DNA from: Candidatus Eiseniibacteriota bacterium
GTDB lineage: Bacteria; Eisenbacteria; RBG-16-71-46; CAIMUX01
NCBI GenBank assembly: GCA_016712505.1
Contig: JADJQY010000008.1
Span: 124,001-188,000, forward strand
DNA: 64,000 bases
Direction of reading: 5' to 3'
Shown one piece after another: positions 23,484-31,706 of this stretch (its first letter is position 1; each line of letters opens with the position of its first letter). Made by a program: the position numbers and the translations under genes. The notes beneath the pieces are model-generated. The model saw only the letters and a list, made by a program, of their open reading frames with translations, was not told the DNA's origin and did not search any database.

Positions 23484-24334
23484 CACCCGCTCCTTGCCCG
23501 TCGCTGGGACCAGTAGGCAATGTTTCCCAGCACCACCAGCGCTGCGATCAGTGCGTGCGCGGTGGTTTGTGCGTCCATCCCGGTCGTTGCCGCCCCGGTT
23601 TGCGCCGTGAGGCGCTCGTATTCGGCCGCCCCTTTGAGCCCTCCCAGGAATCCGAGCACCTGGCCGGTCTGGTAGTAGGGATAGATGCCGACCGCCTGGA
23701 TCGCGGTGGTGCCACAGATGATCTTCTGACCGAACCTTCCCCCGGCCCAGATGGTCCAGTACTCAGCGAGTTGGCTGGAGGCGATCGAAACCAGGAGAGG
23801 GGTGTTCTGGTAGGAATCGACTTCGCGCATCAGGGGGAGCTGTTCCAGGGGCCGTCCGGAGTGATCTCGCGGGAAGGTGGCTTTGAACGACTCGCCGAGA
23901 CGCAGCATCGTCCCGGACCAGTCGGGGTTGAAGCCCAGGAAGACATAGTCGACGCCGTACGCCTTCCCCTGTCGCTCCGCCGCTCCGCGCATGATCGGCT
24001 CGGCCACGCCGGGCCCCCCGGGGTAGTTGGTCAACGCCACCACCCGAAGGCCGCGTCGGAAGCACTCGTTCCAGATTGCCTCGGACATCGGATCGAGTTC
24101 GGCCCGGGTGTCCGCCTCGTAGTCGAACGAAAAGAGGATCACCGAGCCGGGCTCGAGCTGAGCGATGGCGTCCCGGAAGGCGATCGCCTCTTTACTCGGC
24201 CGGATGGCGAGTCCGAGCGGAAAGAGCAACGGCAGGATCACCGCTACCGCGACCGCGAGGTAGATCCAACGACGGTCGAGCACCAGGATCCGGTCGGCCC
24301 ACGAGCGGGTGACAGGGTCGTCGGATCCCATCAT
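23483..24334 (-). CDS. Membrane-anchored alpha/beta protein of DUF6754-linked cluster
   Basis: 283 aa from ATG 24334, overlapping the previous stop by 4 nt (ATGA). One N-terminal anchor (WIYLAVAVAVILPLLFPLGLAI), a soluble domain of about 210 residues, and one C-terminal helix (ALIAALVVLGNIAYWSQ). The soluble part has a Rossmann-like rhythm: GSVILFSFDYEADTRAELDPM, a second strand-turn RGLRVVALTNYPGGPGVAEP, then DYVFLGFNPDWSGTML and IICGTTAIQAVGIYP. This resembles an uncharacterised family in candidate bacterial phyla; no catalytic residues can be assigned. Likely paired with the DUF6754 protein, which has a similar anchor-domain-anchor layout. Confidence 0.82.
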   Translation of the reverse strand: MMGSDDPVTRSWADRILVLDRRWIYLAVAVAVILPLLFPLGLAIRPSKEAIAFRDAIAQLEPGSVILFSFDYEADTRAELDPMSEAIWNECFRRGLRVVALTNYPGGPGVAEPIMRGAAERQGKAYGVDYVFLGFNPDWSGTMLRLGESFKATFPRDHSGRPLEQLPLMREVDSYQNTPLLVSIASSQLAEYWTIWAGGRFGQKIICGTTAIQAVGIYPYYQTGQVLGFLGGLKGAAEYERLTAQTGAATTGMDAQTTAHALIAALVVLGNIAYWSQRRARSG

Positions 24335-24972
24335 GCCCCCTTTCCCAGATAGGTGCGCTCGATGCCGAGGAGGATCTTGAAGGCGGTCGCAACCACCCCG
24401 AGCCCGACCCCGATCAAAATGCCACGCTTGGCCGCGATGTTCGGGACATCCATGATCCACCCCGAGAGGGCAGCCAGGGAGTACCGCTCTGCCCCGAGGT
24501 TGAAGCCGATGAGTTCGCCGATCGGCACCCGCCCCAACATCACCACCAACCCGGCGGTGAGGAGCAGCCCGGCGTGAAGCGATCGAGCCCGAAAGGCCCG
24601 AAACGAAGCGGAGGCAACATAGAACGCGAGTAGCGCAAAGAGGGTCGACTGCATCGGTGACTGCACGTGGTTGAAGAACCACGGATAGGGGCCGGACTCC
24701 ATTCCAAAGAAAATGCGGGCCAGCACGACCGCACCCAGGCCGGCCAGGGTGACGAGGGAATATACCCAGCCGTCACGACGTCGCCCGAGCCGGGCGCCAT
24801 GGAATCGGATCAAGCTGACCGTGCCGAGGATCAGGGTCATTCCGAACACCACCTGCTTCCAGTCGAGGAGGGTGTTGTAGGTCGCGGTCATCGCGGGGTG
24901 CGGAATGAAGTACTGCAGAAACATCACCATACCGACCAGGAAACCGAAAACCAGAGGGGCGGTGCGCTTCAT
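24331..24972 (-). CDS. Polytopic membrane protein of DUF6754-linked cluster
   Basis: 213 aa with about six hydrophobic helices (VFGFLVGMVMFLQYFI; VVFGMTLILGTVSLI; SLVTLAGLGAVVLARIFF; LFALLAFYVASASF; GLLLTAGLVVMLG; GILIGVGLGVVATAFKILLG). Charged, conserved-looking loops include PHPAMTATYNTLLDWKQ and FFNHVQSPMQSTLFAL. ATG 24972 lies 9 nt after the DUF6754 gene; the 3' end overlaps the next gene by 4 nt. No known enzyme motif. Together with the last gene it would supply two integral membrane subunits to a complex with two anchored soluble domains. Confidence 0.82.
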   Translation of the reverse strand: MKRTAPLVFGFLVGMVMFLQYFIPHPAMTATYNTLLDWKQVVFGMTLILGTVSLIRFHGARLGRRRDGWVYSLVTLAGLGAVVLARIFFGMESGPYPWFFNHVQSPMQSTLFALLAFYVASASFRAFRARSLHAGLLLTAGLVVMLGRVPIGELIGFNLGAERYSLAALSGWIMDVPNIAAKRGILIGVGLGVVATAFKILLGIERTYLGKGA

Positions 24973-24981
24973 TGGAGTTGG

Positions 24982-25770
24982 TTACTTGGCCGGCACGGCC
25001 CAGAGGTGGGCGAACCGCAAGAGGCTGCCGAGGAGCAGAAAACCGATGATTGCCAGTTTCGCCATGTCCTGTGCCTTGAGCGCTCCGAGCAGGATCGGCT
25101 CGCGCGAGAGATAGACCGAGCCGGCGTAGAGCTCCTCCCCCATCAGCACGTAGTCGCACGCCGTGACGAAGAACGGCAACTGCGACTCGGAGTCGGTGCC
25201 GGCAATCTGGATCGCCCCGATCTGGTTTCCGGTCTCGGCCATGACCAAACTCTCGGCGTAGTAGCGGCCGAAGAAGAAGTTGGTCGCCGGGCGCCTCCGG
25301 ATCATCGTTCCGCAGACGGCTGCCGCATACCCGAATTGGCTGTAGGTCGCGTAGAAGATATCGTCCTCGCGGTAGAGGTCGGGGCGGCCGGCGGTGGAGT
25401 ACGCATCTCGCACCACCTCCTGAGCCACCGACATCACGATCGGATCGCGGTTCGGGACGAGTATCGGTGTCTCGTATTGCGCAACCCGGGCGGCAACCTC
25501 GCCGAGAATGTTCACCGCGGCGACGGTGGCGACTTCATCGAGCGAGTCGAGGCCAGGGACGAAGAGGATGGGGCGCCCCATCTCCGTGGCGCGCCCAATC
25601 GCTTCCTCCACCGCCTCCAGGCCGGCGATCCTGCGGATGTAGAAACTCGTGCCGCCCCGGGCGCGGAGTACGAACCAGACGACCAGGGCGCAGAAGAGAA
25701 GCGACAGGCAGAGCTCCGGCAGGCGTGCGGGGTCGAACCACGGGCTCGGCTTCACGGCGGCCGGATCCAT
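24982..25770 (-). CDS. DUF6754-type membrane-anchored protein
   Basis: 262 aa from ATG 25770, whose start overlaps the glgC stop as TGATG. N-terminal anchor (LCLSLLFCALVVWFVL), a soluble central domain and a C-terminal helix (LAIIGFLLLGSLLRFAHLW). The central part has the features I associate with DUF6754: GRPILFVPGLDSLDEVATVAAVNILGEVA in two stretches, PILVPNRDPIVMSVAQE, NFFFGRYYAESL, and GAIQIAGTDSESQLPFFVTACDYVLMGEELYAG. Function unknown. Coupling to glgC suggests expression with glycogen or nucleotide-sugar synthesis, not necessarily a shared reaction. Confidence 0.82.
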   Translation of the reverse strand: MDPAAVKPSPWFDPARLPELCLSLLFCALVVWFVLRARGGTSFYIRRIAGLEAVEEAIGRATEMGRPILFVPGLDSLDEVATVAAVNILGEVAARVAQYETPILVPNRDPIVMSVAQEVVRDAYSTAGRPDLYREDDIFYATYSQFGYAAAVCGTMIRRRPATNFFFGRYYAESLVMAETGNQIGAIQIAGTDSESQLPFFVTACDYVLMGEELYAGSVYLSREPILLGALKAQDMAKLAIIGFLLLGSLLRFAHLWAVPAK

Positions 25771-27110
25771 CAATCGTCCTCGCCGCCGACCGTTTCTCCG
25801 CTCTCCACCACCTTGCGACCGCTCTGGGCCAGGGTCTGCAGCGGGAAGATCACGACGTTTCGACCTACCTTGGCGCGCGCTGCGACGGTCGCTCCCTTAC
25901 CCACCAGCGAGATGCCGGTGTCGAGGTGCGTGGGGTAGCGGCGATTGGAAACGTTTTCGCCGATCACGCCGATCGTCGCCTCCGGCTCGACCACCACGTC
26001 CTTGTCGAGGATCGAGTTTTCGATCCGGGCCCCCGCCTTGATCCGAACGTCGTGCATCAGGATCGAGCGGCGGACCACGGCTCCGGGTTCGACGATCACA
26101 CCGGGTGAGAGGACCGACTCGCTCACCGCGCCCTCGATCCGGCAGCCCCGTCCCATGAGGGAGCGATCGAGCGCTCCGCCGCGCGCCACGAACGCGGGCG
26201 GGCGGTCGCCGACCCGGGTCTCATCGAGGTTGGTGCGGACCGCCCAGGCGGGGAGGTCGATCGGTGCGTGGTCGGAGATCAGATCGAGATGCGAGTCGAA
26301 GTAGGCCTTGATCGTGCCGACATCCTCCCAGTAGCCGTCCCACTGGTAGGCGAATAGGCGGTCCTTCTGGTCGAGCATCGCGGGGAAGATGTGATGGCCG
26401 AAATCGACTCCGGCGCCCGTGCCGGTGATTTCTTCCAGCCGGCGTATCAGACTGGCCGCGGAGAAGACGTAGATGCCCATCGAGATCAGGTCCGAGGTAG
26501 GACGTTCCGGCTTCTCCTCGAAGCCGGTGATGAATGAATCGGCATCGACGTGGATCGTGCCGAAGTTCGAAGCTTCGGCCAGCGGAACCCGCCGGACAGC
26601 GATGGTCGCATCAGCACCCATTCGCACATGGCGATCGATCATCCGCGCATAGTCCATAGAGTAGATGTGATCGCCCGAGAGGATCACGACCAATTCGGGA
26701 TCATGGCGCTGGATGTAGGACAGATTGCGGTGAATTGCGTCCGCCGTGCCCAGGTACCAGTCGCTGCCCCGCGTTCCCTGGTGCGGCGGCAGGATCTTGA
26801 CCTCACGCGATCGTCCGACCAAGCCCCAGCTCCGTCCGTCGCCGATGTGGTCCGAGAGGGAGTAGGGTAGATACTGGGTCAGGATTCCAACCCGCTCCAG
26901 CCCCGAGTTCATGACGTTGCTCAGGGTGAAGTCGATCAGCCGGTAGATCCCTCCGAATGGCACCGCGGGCTTGGCCCGCTTACGAACGAGCACATTGAGG
27001 CGGCTGCCGACTCCGCCGGCCAGGATCATGGCCAATGAGCGTCGCAACTCCCGGGAGAGTCGCTCCCGTTCGCGCAGTGTCTGTGGACTGATCGACTCCG
27101 CCGCGTTCAT
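25770..27110 (-). CDS. glgC: Glucose-1-phosphate adenylyltransferase
   Basis: 446 aa from ATG 27110. Makes ADP-glucose from ATP and glucose-1-phosphate, the first step of glycogen synthesis. The catalytic N-terminal signature is intact: LAGGVGSRLNVLVRKRAKPAVPFGG, then YRLIDFTLSNVMNSG, the GTADAIHRNL region, SGDHIYSMDY with the metal Asp, GFEEKP, and YWEDVGTIKAY. A left-handed beta-helix C-terminus follows (EGAVSESVLSPGVIVEPGAVV). It lies 35 nt after the second GlgC-like gene and is translationally coupled to the DUF6754 gene. Confidence 0.95.
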   Translation of the reverse strand: MNAAESISPQTLRERERLSRELRRSLAMILAGGVGSRLNVLVRKRAKPAVPFGGIYRLIDFTLSNVMNSGLERVGILTQYLPYSLSDHIGDGRSWGLVGRSREVKILPPHQGTRGSDWYLGTADAIHRNLSYIQRHDPELVVILSGDHIYSMDYARMIDRHVRMGADATIAVRRVPLAEASNFGTIHVDADSFITGFEEKPERPTSDLISMGIYVFSAASLIRRLEEITGTGAGVDFGHHIFPAMLDQKDRLFAYQWDGYWEDVGTIKAYFDSHLDLISDHAPIDLPAWAVRTNLDETRVGDRPPAFVARGGALDRSLMGRGCRIEGAVSESVLSPGVIVEPGAVVRRSILMHDVRIKAGARIENSILDKDVVVEPEATIGVIGENVSNRRYPTHLDTGISLVGKGATVAARAKVGRNVVIFPLQTLAQSGRKVVESGETVGGEDD

Positions 27111-27145
27111 GCAAGCTCCGGAGCGGCCGCGGGGTCGCGACCGAC

Positions 27146-28345
27146 TCAGTTCGAACCCAGCACCTGCTCCTCGGGCTGGAGTGTCGTGCCGGGGGAGACT
27201 TCTCCCCCCCGTCCGATCTGGCACTCCTTACCGAGCAGGGTGATTTCCCCGCTGTTTTCCAAGCCCACCCTGGCATCGGGTCCGATTTCGCAGGACTTGT
27301 CCATGATGGCACGCTCCACTCGCGCGCCGGCGCGGATGACGCAACGGTGCAGAATGATCGAAGAACGCACCGTGGCACCTCGCTCCACCACCACGGCGGG
27401 AGACAGTACGCTGTTCTCCACCCGGCCTTCGATAAATGTCCCTGAACTGATGAAGGAGTTCTCGATCGTGGCGCCGCGCCCGATATGCGCCGGAGGATGT
27501 CCCGCAATCATGGTGTCATGCAGATTCGTGCGCACGCCCCATTCGTCGATGTCGATCCGTCCGGAAAGCAGATCCTGATGGGCCTGGTAGTAGCTCTCGA
27601 CTGTTCTGGTGTAGGCCCAGTACCCATCGAAGACCCAACCGTACACGCGGTGCCGCGCGATCATCGCGGGAAGGACATCTCGCCCGAACTCGATCAGTTG
27701 GCGGCCGTTCAGCTCCCGGAGGATCTGGGTGAGGGGTGCGACGTTTACCAGGTAAACCGTCAGGCTGGCCAGGTCCGACTTGGGAACAACCGGCTTTTCC
27801 TCGTAGTCGGTGACCCGGCCGTCGGCGTCGAGAACCGCCCATCCGAAGCGCTCGTGCGGGTCCATCCGTTTCACCGCGATGGTCATATCTGCGCCGCGTT
27901 CGAGGTGGAACTCAACCAGCTTCCGATAGTCCATGGAATAGATGTGATCGCCGGAGAGGATCAGGAGCAGGTCAGCCTGGTGGTCCCGCACATAGTTCAG
28001 GTTCTGAAAGACAGCGTCCGCGTTTCCCCGGTACCAGTCCGAGGCTTCGGCTCCGCGGAACGGGGGGAGGATCTTCGCTCCGCGCCCAAGGCCCACGAAG
28101 TCCCAGCTCTCCCCGACGCCAACGTGGTCGATCAGCGACGCCGGCCGGTACTGCGAGAGAATCCCAACGTTGTGGATTCCCGCCCGCATCAGGTTCGAGA
28201 GCGGGAAATCGATCACGCGGTAGTAGCCGGCAAACGGCAGGGCCGACTTCGGTCGGCGCAGGGTGAGAACAGATAGTTCTCCCACCCGCCCCCCGGCGAG
28301 GGTCATTGCGACCAGACGAAGTGGTTTGGTGATGGGCGCTTCCAT
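27146..28345 (-). CDS. GlgC paralogue with altered catalytic signature (GlgD-like role possible)
   Basis: 399 aa. Same fold as the neighbour: YRVIDFPLSNLMRAG, SGDHIYSMDY, YEEKP, YWAYTRTVESY and a hexapeptide C-terminus. The N-terminal nucleotide loop reads LAGGRVGELSVLTLRRPKSALPFAG, so the G-x-R-L Arg and the K-P-A of the usual signature (RAKPA) are changed to E-L-S and K-S-A. In Firmicutes an altered GlgD partners catalytic GlgC as a regulatory subunit; by analogy this may be a regulatory or differently specific subunit. The RPKSA variant also occurs in a recognised bacterial subgroup, so activity cannot be excluded. First gene of the operon; a spacer of 235 nt and tRNA-Trp lie upstream. Confidence 0.88.
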   Translation of the reverse strand: MEAPITKPLRLVAMTLAGGRVGELSVLTLRRPKSALPFAGYYRVIDFPLSNLMRAGIHNVGILSQYRPASLIDHVGVGESWDFVGLGRGAKILPPFRGAEASDWYRGNADAVFQNLNYVRDHQADLLLILSGDHIYSMDYRKLVEFHLERGADMTIAVKRMDPHERFGWAVLDADGRVTDYEEKPVVPKSDLASLTVYLVNVAPLTQILRELNGRQLIEFGRDVLPAMIARHRVYGWVFDGYWAYTRTVESYYQAHQDLLSGRIDIDEWGVRTNLHDTMIAGHPPAHIGRGATIENSFISSGTFIEGRVENSVLSPAVVVERGATVRSSIILHRCVIRAGARVERAIMDKSCEIGPDARVGLENSGEITLLGKECQIGRGGEVSPGTTLQPEEQVLGSN

Positions 28346-28580
28346 GGGCGCCGGATCATAGTCGCCAGGGTCGGCTCACTGTCAAGGTGAACGCCTGCCC
28401 GACGCACCGAAGTTTCGCCACCCTGGCCGCACGGGGCGCTTCCGAGCAGGATCCGGCCCGACTCGATGCTTCGGCGTGGAGAAACGCGAAGCGCCGCCGG
28501 GTACCCGGCGGCGCTTACCAGATCATCGACCGCTCCGGGCGCTGGGACCGAGGAGGCGGAGGTTCCAACCGAACACAATG

Positions 28581-28653
28581 CAGGCCAGGAGGGACTCGAA
28601 CCCCCAACCTACGGTTTTGGAGACCGTTGCTCTGCCAATTGAGCTACTGGCCT
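28581..28653 (-). tRNA. tRNA-Trp (CCA)
   Basis: 73 nt on the minus strand. Acceptor AGGCCAG / CTGGCCT, anticodon stem ACGGT / ACCGT around CTCCAAA (anticodon CCA), T-loop GGTTCGAGTCC. The 3' CCA is not encoded (GCAT follows). It points toward the glgC operon 235 nt away; secE/nusG, a common neighbour, is absent. Confidence 0.97.
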
Positions 28654-28974
28654 AAGGCCTCGCGGAGTCCGCGGGACCGGGGACTGTACGGCATCGACCC
28701 CTATCGGTTCAAGCGTCGCGGTGTCCGTTCGGCCAGCAGTCCCGAGGCGCGCAGTCGGTGCCTGCGAGGCTTCGAGCGCGTGGCGGACGGGAGCTCGAGA
28801 TCCCTGAGCAGCAGGAGCGGATCCCGTGCCTGGAGAGCGGCCGAGCGGGTGCCACACAGGTAACGAACGATGCTGCAATGCATTCGAGAAACGAGTACGA
28901 ATTGTCGCGCCACAACTAAAGCTGTAGACTGCCGCCGTCTGGGATGACCCGAGGAGCTCGAGGAGGAGGAGATC
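28654..28974. other. 321-nt intergenic region upstream of TolB-like gene
   Basis: No gene seen. Contains a promoter-like pair at 28902-28930 in an AT-richer patch. The rest is GC-rich without obvious repeats. Confidence 0.4.
28902..28930 (+). promoter_or_regulatory. Probable promoter of the TolB-like gene
   Basis: TTGTCG (28902-28907), 17-nt spacer, TAGACT (28925-28930), 44 nt before the ATG, with GAGGAGGAGA as ribosome-binding site. Confidence 0.45.
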
Positions 28975-30078
28975 ATGCGTGCGCTTCCGTTCCTGGCCCA
29001 CCCGTCCACGAAACGCCTGACTGCGGTGATCGGGATCAGCTTCGCCCTGGTTGCGGTCGCGCGGGCCGAGGAGTCCGGCACCCCCTCGTTTCGCTCGGGG
29101 AGGTCGGTGGACCACCTGATCCGGGAGGGGGAGACCCACTTCACGCATCTCTACCAACTGACGAACGGCGGAGAAAACGCCGAGGCGTACTTCTCCTGGG
29201 ACGGCGCGCAGTTGATCCTCCAGGTAACTCCACGCGGCGGGAGCTGTGATCAGATCTACACCATGCCGTCGGGTGGCGGGGATCTGCGGCTGGTCTCTAC
29301 GGGAAAAGGGGTCACCACCTGCTCATACTTCTTTCCGAACGGTGATCTCCTCTACGCTTCCACGCACCTCGGCGGCGATGGCTGCCCGACGAAGCCGGAT
29401 CGGAGCAAGGGGTATGTATGGGCACTCTTTCCTGACTACGACGTCTGGAAGTCGAAGGCGGACGGCAGCGGGCTGACCAGGCTGACCGATTCGCCCGGCT
29501 ATGACGCGGAGGCCACGGTCGGACCGGACGGGGATGTCATCTTCACCTCGGTCCGGGACGGGGACATCGATCTCTATCGGATGAAGTCCGATGGCTCGGA
29601 TGTGCGGCGGCTGACCAACCTACCTGGGTACGACGGCGGCGCGTTCTTCTCATACGATGGAACGCAGATCTGTTGGCGGGCCTCGCGTCCGCAGACTGAG
29701 GAGGAAGTCGGCGACTTCCGGAAGCTCCTCGCCGATGGACTCGTGCGCCCCTCGAAGCTCGAGATCTTCGTGGGCAACGCGGACGGGACGGAGCCGAAGC
29801 AGCTGACGAACAACGGGGCGGCGAACTTCTGCCCGTTCTTTCATCCGAGCGGAAAGAAGGTGATGTTCTCCTCGAATCTGGGCGATCCGAAGGGGCGCAA
29901 CTTCGATCTCTACCTCGTCGATATCGAGTCGAAGGAGATCGAGCGGGTGACGCAGGAAGAGACGTTTGACGGGTTCTGCATGTTTTCGCCCGACGGGAAG
30001 CGGCTGGTCTTTGCGTCGAATCGAGGAGCCGAGGTCCAGGGGGAGACCAACATCTTCATGGCCGATTGGCAGGAGTAG
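28975..30078 (+). CDS. Exported TolB/PD40-type beta-propeller protein
   Basis: 367 aa from ATG 28975. Signal peptide (TAVIGISFALVAVARA). Repeated PD40 units are visible: AYFSWDGAQLILQ, ATVGPDGDVIFTSVRDGDIDLYRM, AFFSYDGTQICWRA, PFFHPSGKKVMFSSN, CMFSPDGKRLVFASNRG, each followed by a D-I-x-x-x-D/DG-turn and an RLT or QLT strand. This is a six-bladed TolB-like fold without the Pal-binding N-terminal TolB domain. Such proteins are periplasmic or surface and have binding or unknown roles. The GT-C-like gene begins 3 nt downstream. Confidence 0.88.
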   Translation: MRALPFLAHPSTKRLTAVIGISFALVAVARAEESGTPSFRSGRSVDHLIREGETHFTHLYQLTNGGENAEAYFSWDGAQLILQVTPRGGSCDQIYTMPSGGGDLRLVSTGKGVTTCSYFFPNGDLLYASTHLGGDGCPTKPDRSKGYVWALFPDYDVWKSKADGSGLTRLTDSPGYDAEATVGPDGDVIFTSVRDGDIDLYRMKSDGSDVRRLTNLPGYDGGAFFSYDGTQICWRASRPQTEEEVGDFRKLLADGLVRPSKLEIFVGNADGTEPKQLTNNGAANFCPFFHPSGKKVMFSSNLGDPKGRNFDLYLVDIESKEIERVTQEETFDGFCMFSPDGKRLVFASNRGAEVQGETNIFMADWQE

Positions 30079-30081
30079 CGA

Positions 30082-31698
30082 TTGGCCAGGCCGTCGACGC
30101 CCCGCGGCGTCTCTCGCTGGGGGGGCGCGGGTGTGGATCGCTGGATGGGCGTGGCGTTCGTCCTGGCGATTCTCGCTTCGGCCTTGACCTTCGATCCCAA
30201 GCTCTACATCAACGGCGACAACGTCGACTACATGTTCCTCGCACGCGACTTTCGCGGAGGAGACCTTTGGCCGTCGAACAAGTATCCGCCGCTCTTCCCG
30301 GCGCTCCTCGCCCCGATCCAGCTGATCTTCGGTCTCTCGCTGATCCCGCAGAAGGTCCTGGTCGGGCTCTTCTACGCCGGCAGCGTCTGGTTCCTGTCAC
30401 GTCTGGTGACGCGGAGATGGCCGGAGGCGCGGGGCGCGCTCCTGCTCTGGGTCGCGATCACCTTGGTTCCGGTGGTCGAGTACTCGCACTACGTCATGAG
30501 CGAAGTGCCCTATCTCTTCTTCTTGCTCGGGGCTCTGGATGCCGCAGACCGCATCCTACGCAGCCCGGCTGGACCCGAATCGGTCGCCGGGGCGCTGCGG
30601 GATCGCAGGCTGTGGGTCCTTGCCCTGTGGCTTGCCGCTTCCTTCTACACCCGGACCGTTGGCCTCGCCGTGGTCGGTGCGTTGGTGCTGCTCTTCATGA
30701 TCGCCGGTCGGGCGCGTCTTGCCCTGGCCCTCTGTGCCGCATGCGCCGTGCTGATGCTTCCCTGGGCGGTGCGTTCCGCCCTGACGCCCGGAGGCAATCC
30801 CTACTTCGAGCAGTGGCGGCGGGTAAACCCGTACTACCCGGAGTACGGGTACCTGACGCCGTCGTGGATGTGGAAACGGATCTGCGAGAACGGAAAGGTC
30901 TACTTCCTGGAGGAGATCCCCGTAACCGTGGCCCCGATCTTCTACCGCTCCACCTACTCCGGTCATGGCGTGCGTGACGCCTACTACCCTTGGGGAGTCT
31001 CGCTTCTGGTGCTCGCTCCGCTGGTGGCCGGCGCAGTCCGGGGGTGGCTGCGCCGCGATGTCGTGGCGGTGGCCGTGACGACCCTCCTGCTTGGAAGCTG
31101 CCTCTGGCCGCCGATCTGGGCCAGCACCCGTTTCCTCGTGCCCATGGTGCCACTCCTGTATCTGCTCTGGTATGCGGGCATCGAGGCGGGTACCGAGGCG
31201 CTGGCGAGGCGCCATCCTTCCGCGCGGACCATCCTGTCGGTGTTGCTCGTCCTCTGGACCATTCTGGGCGTCAAGAACCTCGCCCTCTACGCGGTCGAAA
31301 CCCGGGAGTACCCGGCGGAGTGGAAGAACTACTTCGCCGCCCTGGAGTGGTCCCGGGATCACCTGCCCGCCGACGCAGTGGTGATCGATCGCAAACCAAA
31401 CTTCGTCGAGTTCGTGGCCGGCCGGGAGTCGCGCATGTTTCCGCGCCAGGCGGATCCGGATCTCATGCTTGACGCCTTCATGGAGCGGGGGGCAACGCAC
31501 GTCATCTTGGCCAGCCTGCCGTACGATGACATCTTCCGCTACCTGGAGCCGACGCTGAAGGCGAGGTCGACCGAGTTTGAACCGGTTCAGGTGTGGAACG
31601 CTCCGCCGACCTATGTCCTGCGCTTCCGCGGGGAGTCGTGGCGGGCGGCTCGAAACCGGGACAGGGGTACCGGCGGTCAGCCGGCGGAGGTCCCCTAG
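30082..31698 (+). CDS. GT-C-fold-like integral membrane glycosyltransferase
   Basis: 538 aa from TTG 30082 (GGAG 7 nt upstream; a GTG at 30130 is an alternative). About ten to twelve membrane helices and an early loop with Asp residues (NGDNVDYMFLARDFRGGDLWPSNKYPPLFP), the arrangement of dolichyl/polyprenyl-phosphate-sugar transferases of the PMT/ArnT type, in which the first loop Asp is catalytic. The hydrophilic C-terminal domain (about 420-538) is soluble and includes DAVVIDRKPNFVEFVAG. Donor and acceptor cannot be predicted. Cotranscribed with the propeller gene, so the two may act in the same envelope process. Confidence 0.78.
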   Translation: MARPSTPRGVSRWGGAGVDRWMGVAFVLAILASALTFDPKLYINGDNVDYMFLARDFRGGDLWPSNKYPPLFPALLAPIQLIFGLSLIPQKVLVGLFYAGSVWFLSRLVTRRWPEARGALLLWVAITLVPVVEYSHYVMSEVPYLFFLLGALDAADRILRSPAGPESVAGALRDRRLWVLALWLAASFYTRTVGLAVVGALVLLFMIAGRARLALALCAACAVLMLPWAVRSALTPGGNPYFEQWRRVNPYYPEYGYLTPSWMWKRICENGKVYFLEEIPVTVAPIFYRSTYSGHGVRDAYYPWGVSLLVLAPLVAGAVRGWLRRDVVAVAVTTLLLGSCLWPPIWASTRFLVPMVPLLYLLWYAGIEAGTEALARRHPSARTILSVLLVLWTILGVKNLALYAVETREYPAEWKNYFAALEWSRDHLPADAVVIDRKPNFVEFVAGRESRMFPRQADPDLMLDAFMERGATHVILASLPYDDIFRYLEPTLKARSTEFEPVQVWNAPPTYVLRFRGESWRAARNRDRGTGGQPAEVP

Positions 31699-31706
31699 GC
31701 GCTGCC

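Noticed and set aside
28609..29157. Minus-strand frame with Pro/Arg-rich sequence
   Set aside because: It ends by reading through tRNA-Trp (the familiar VAQLAEQRSPKP translation) and has no other support.
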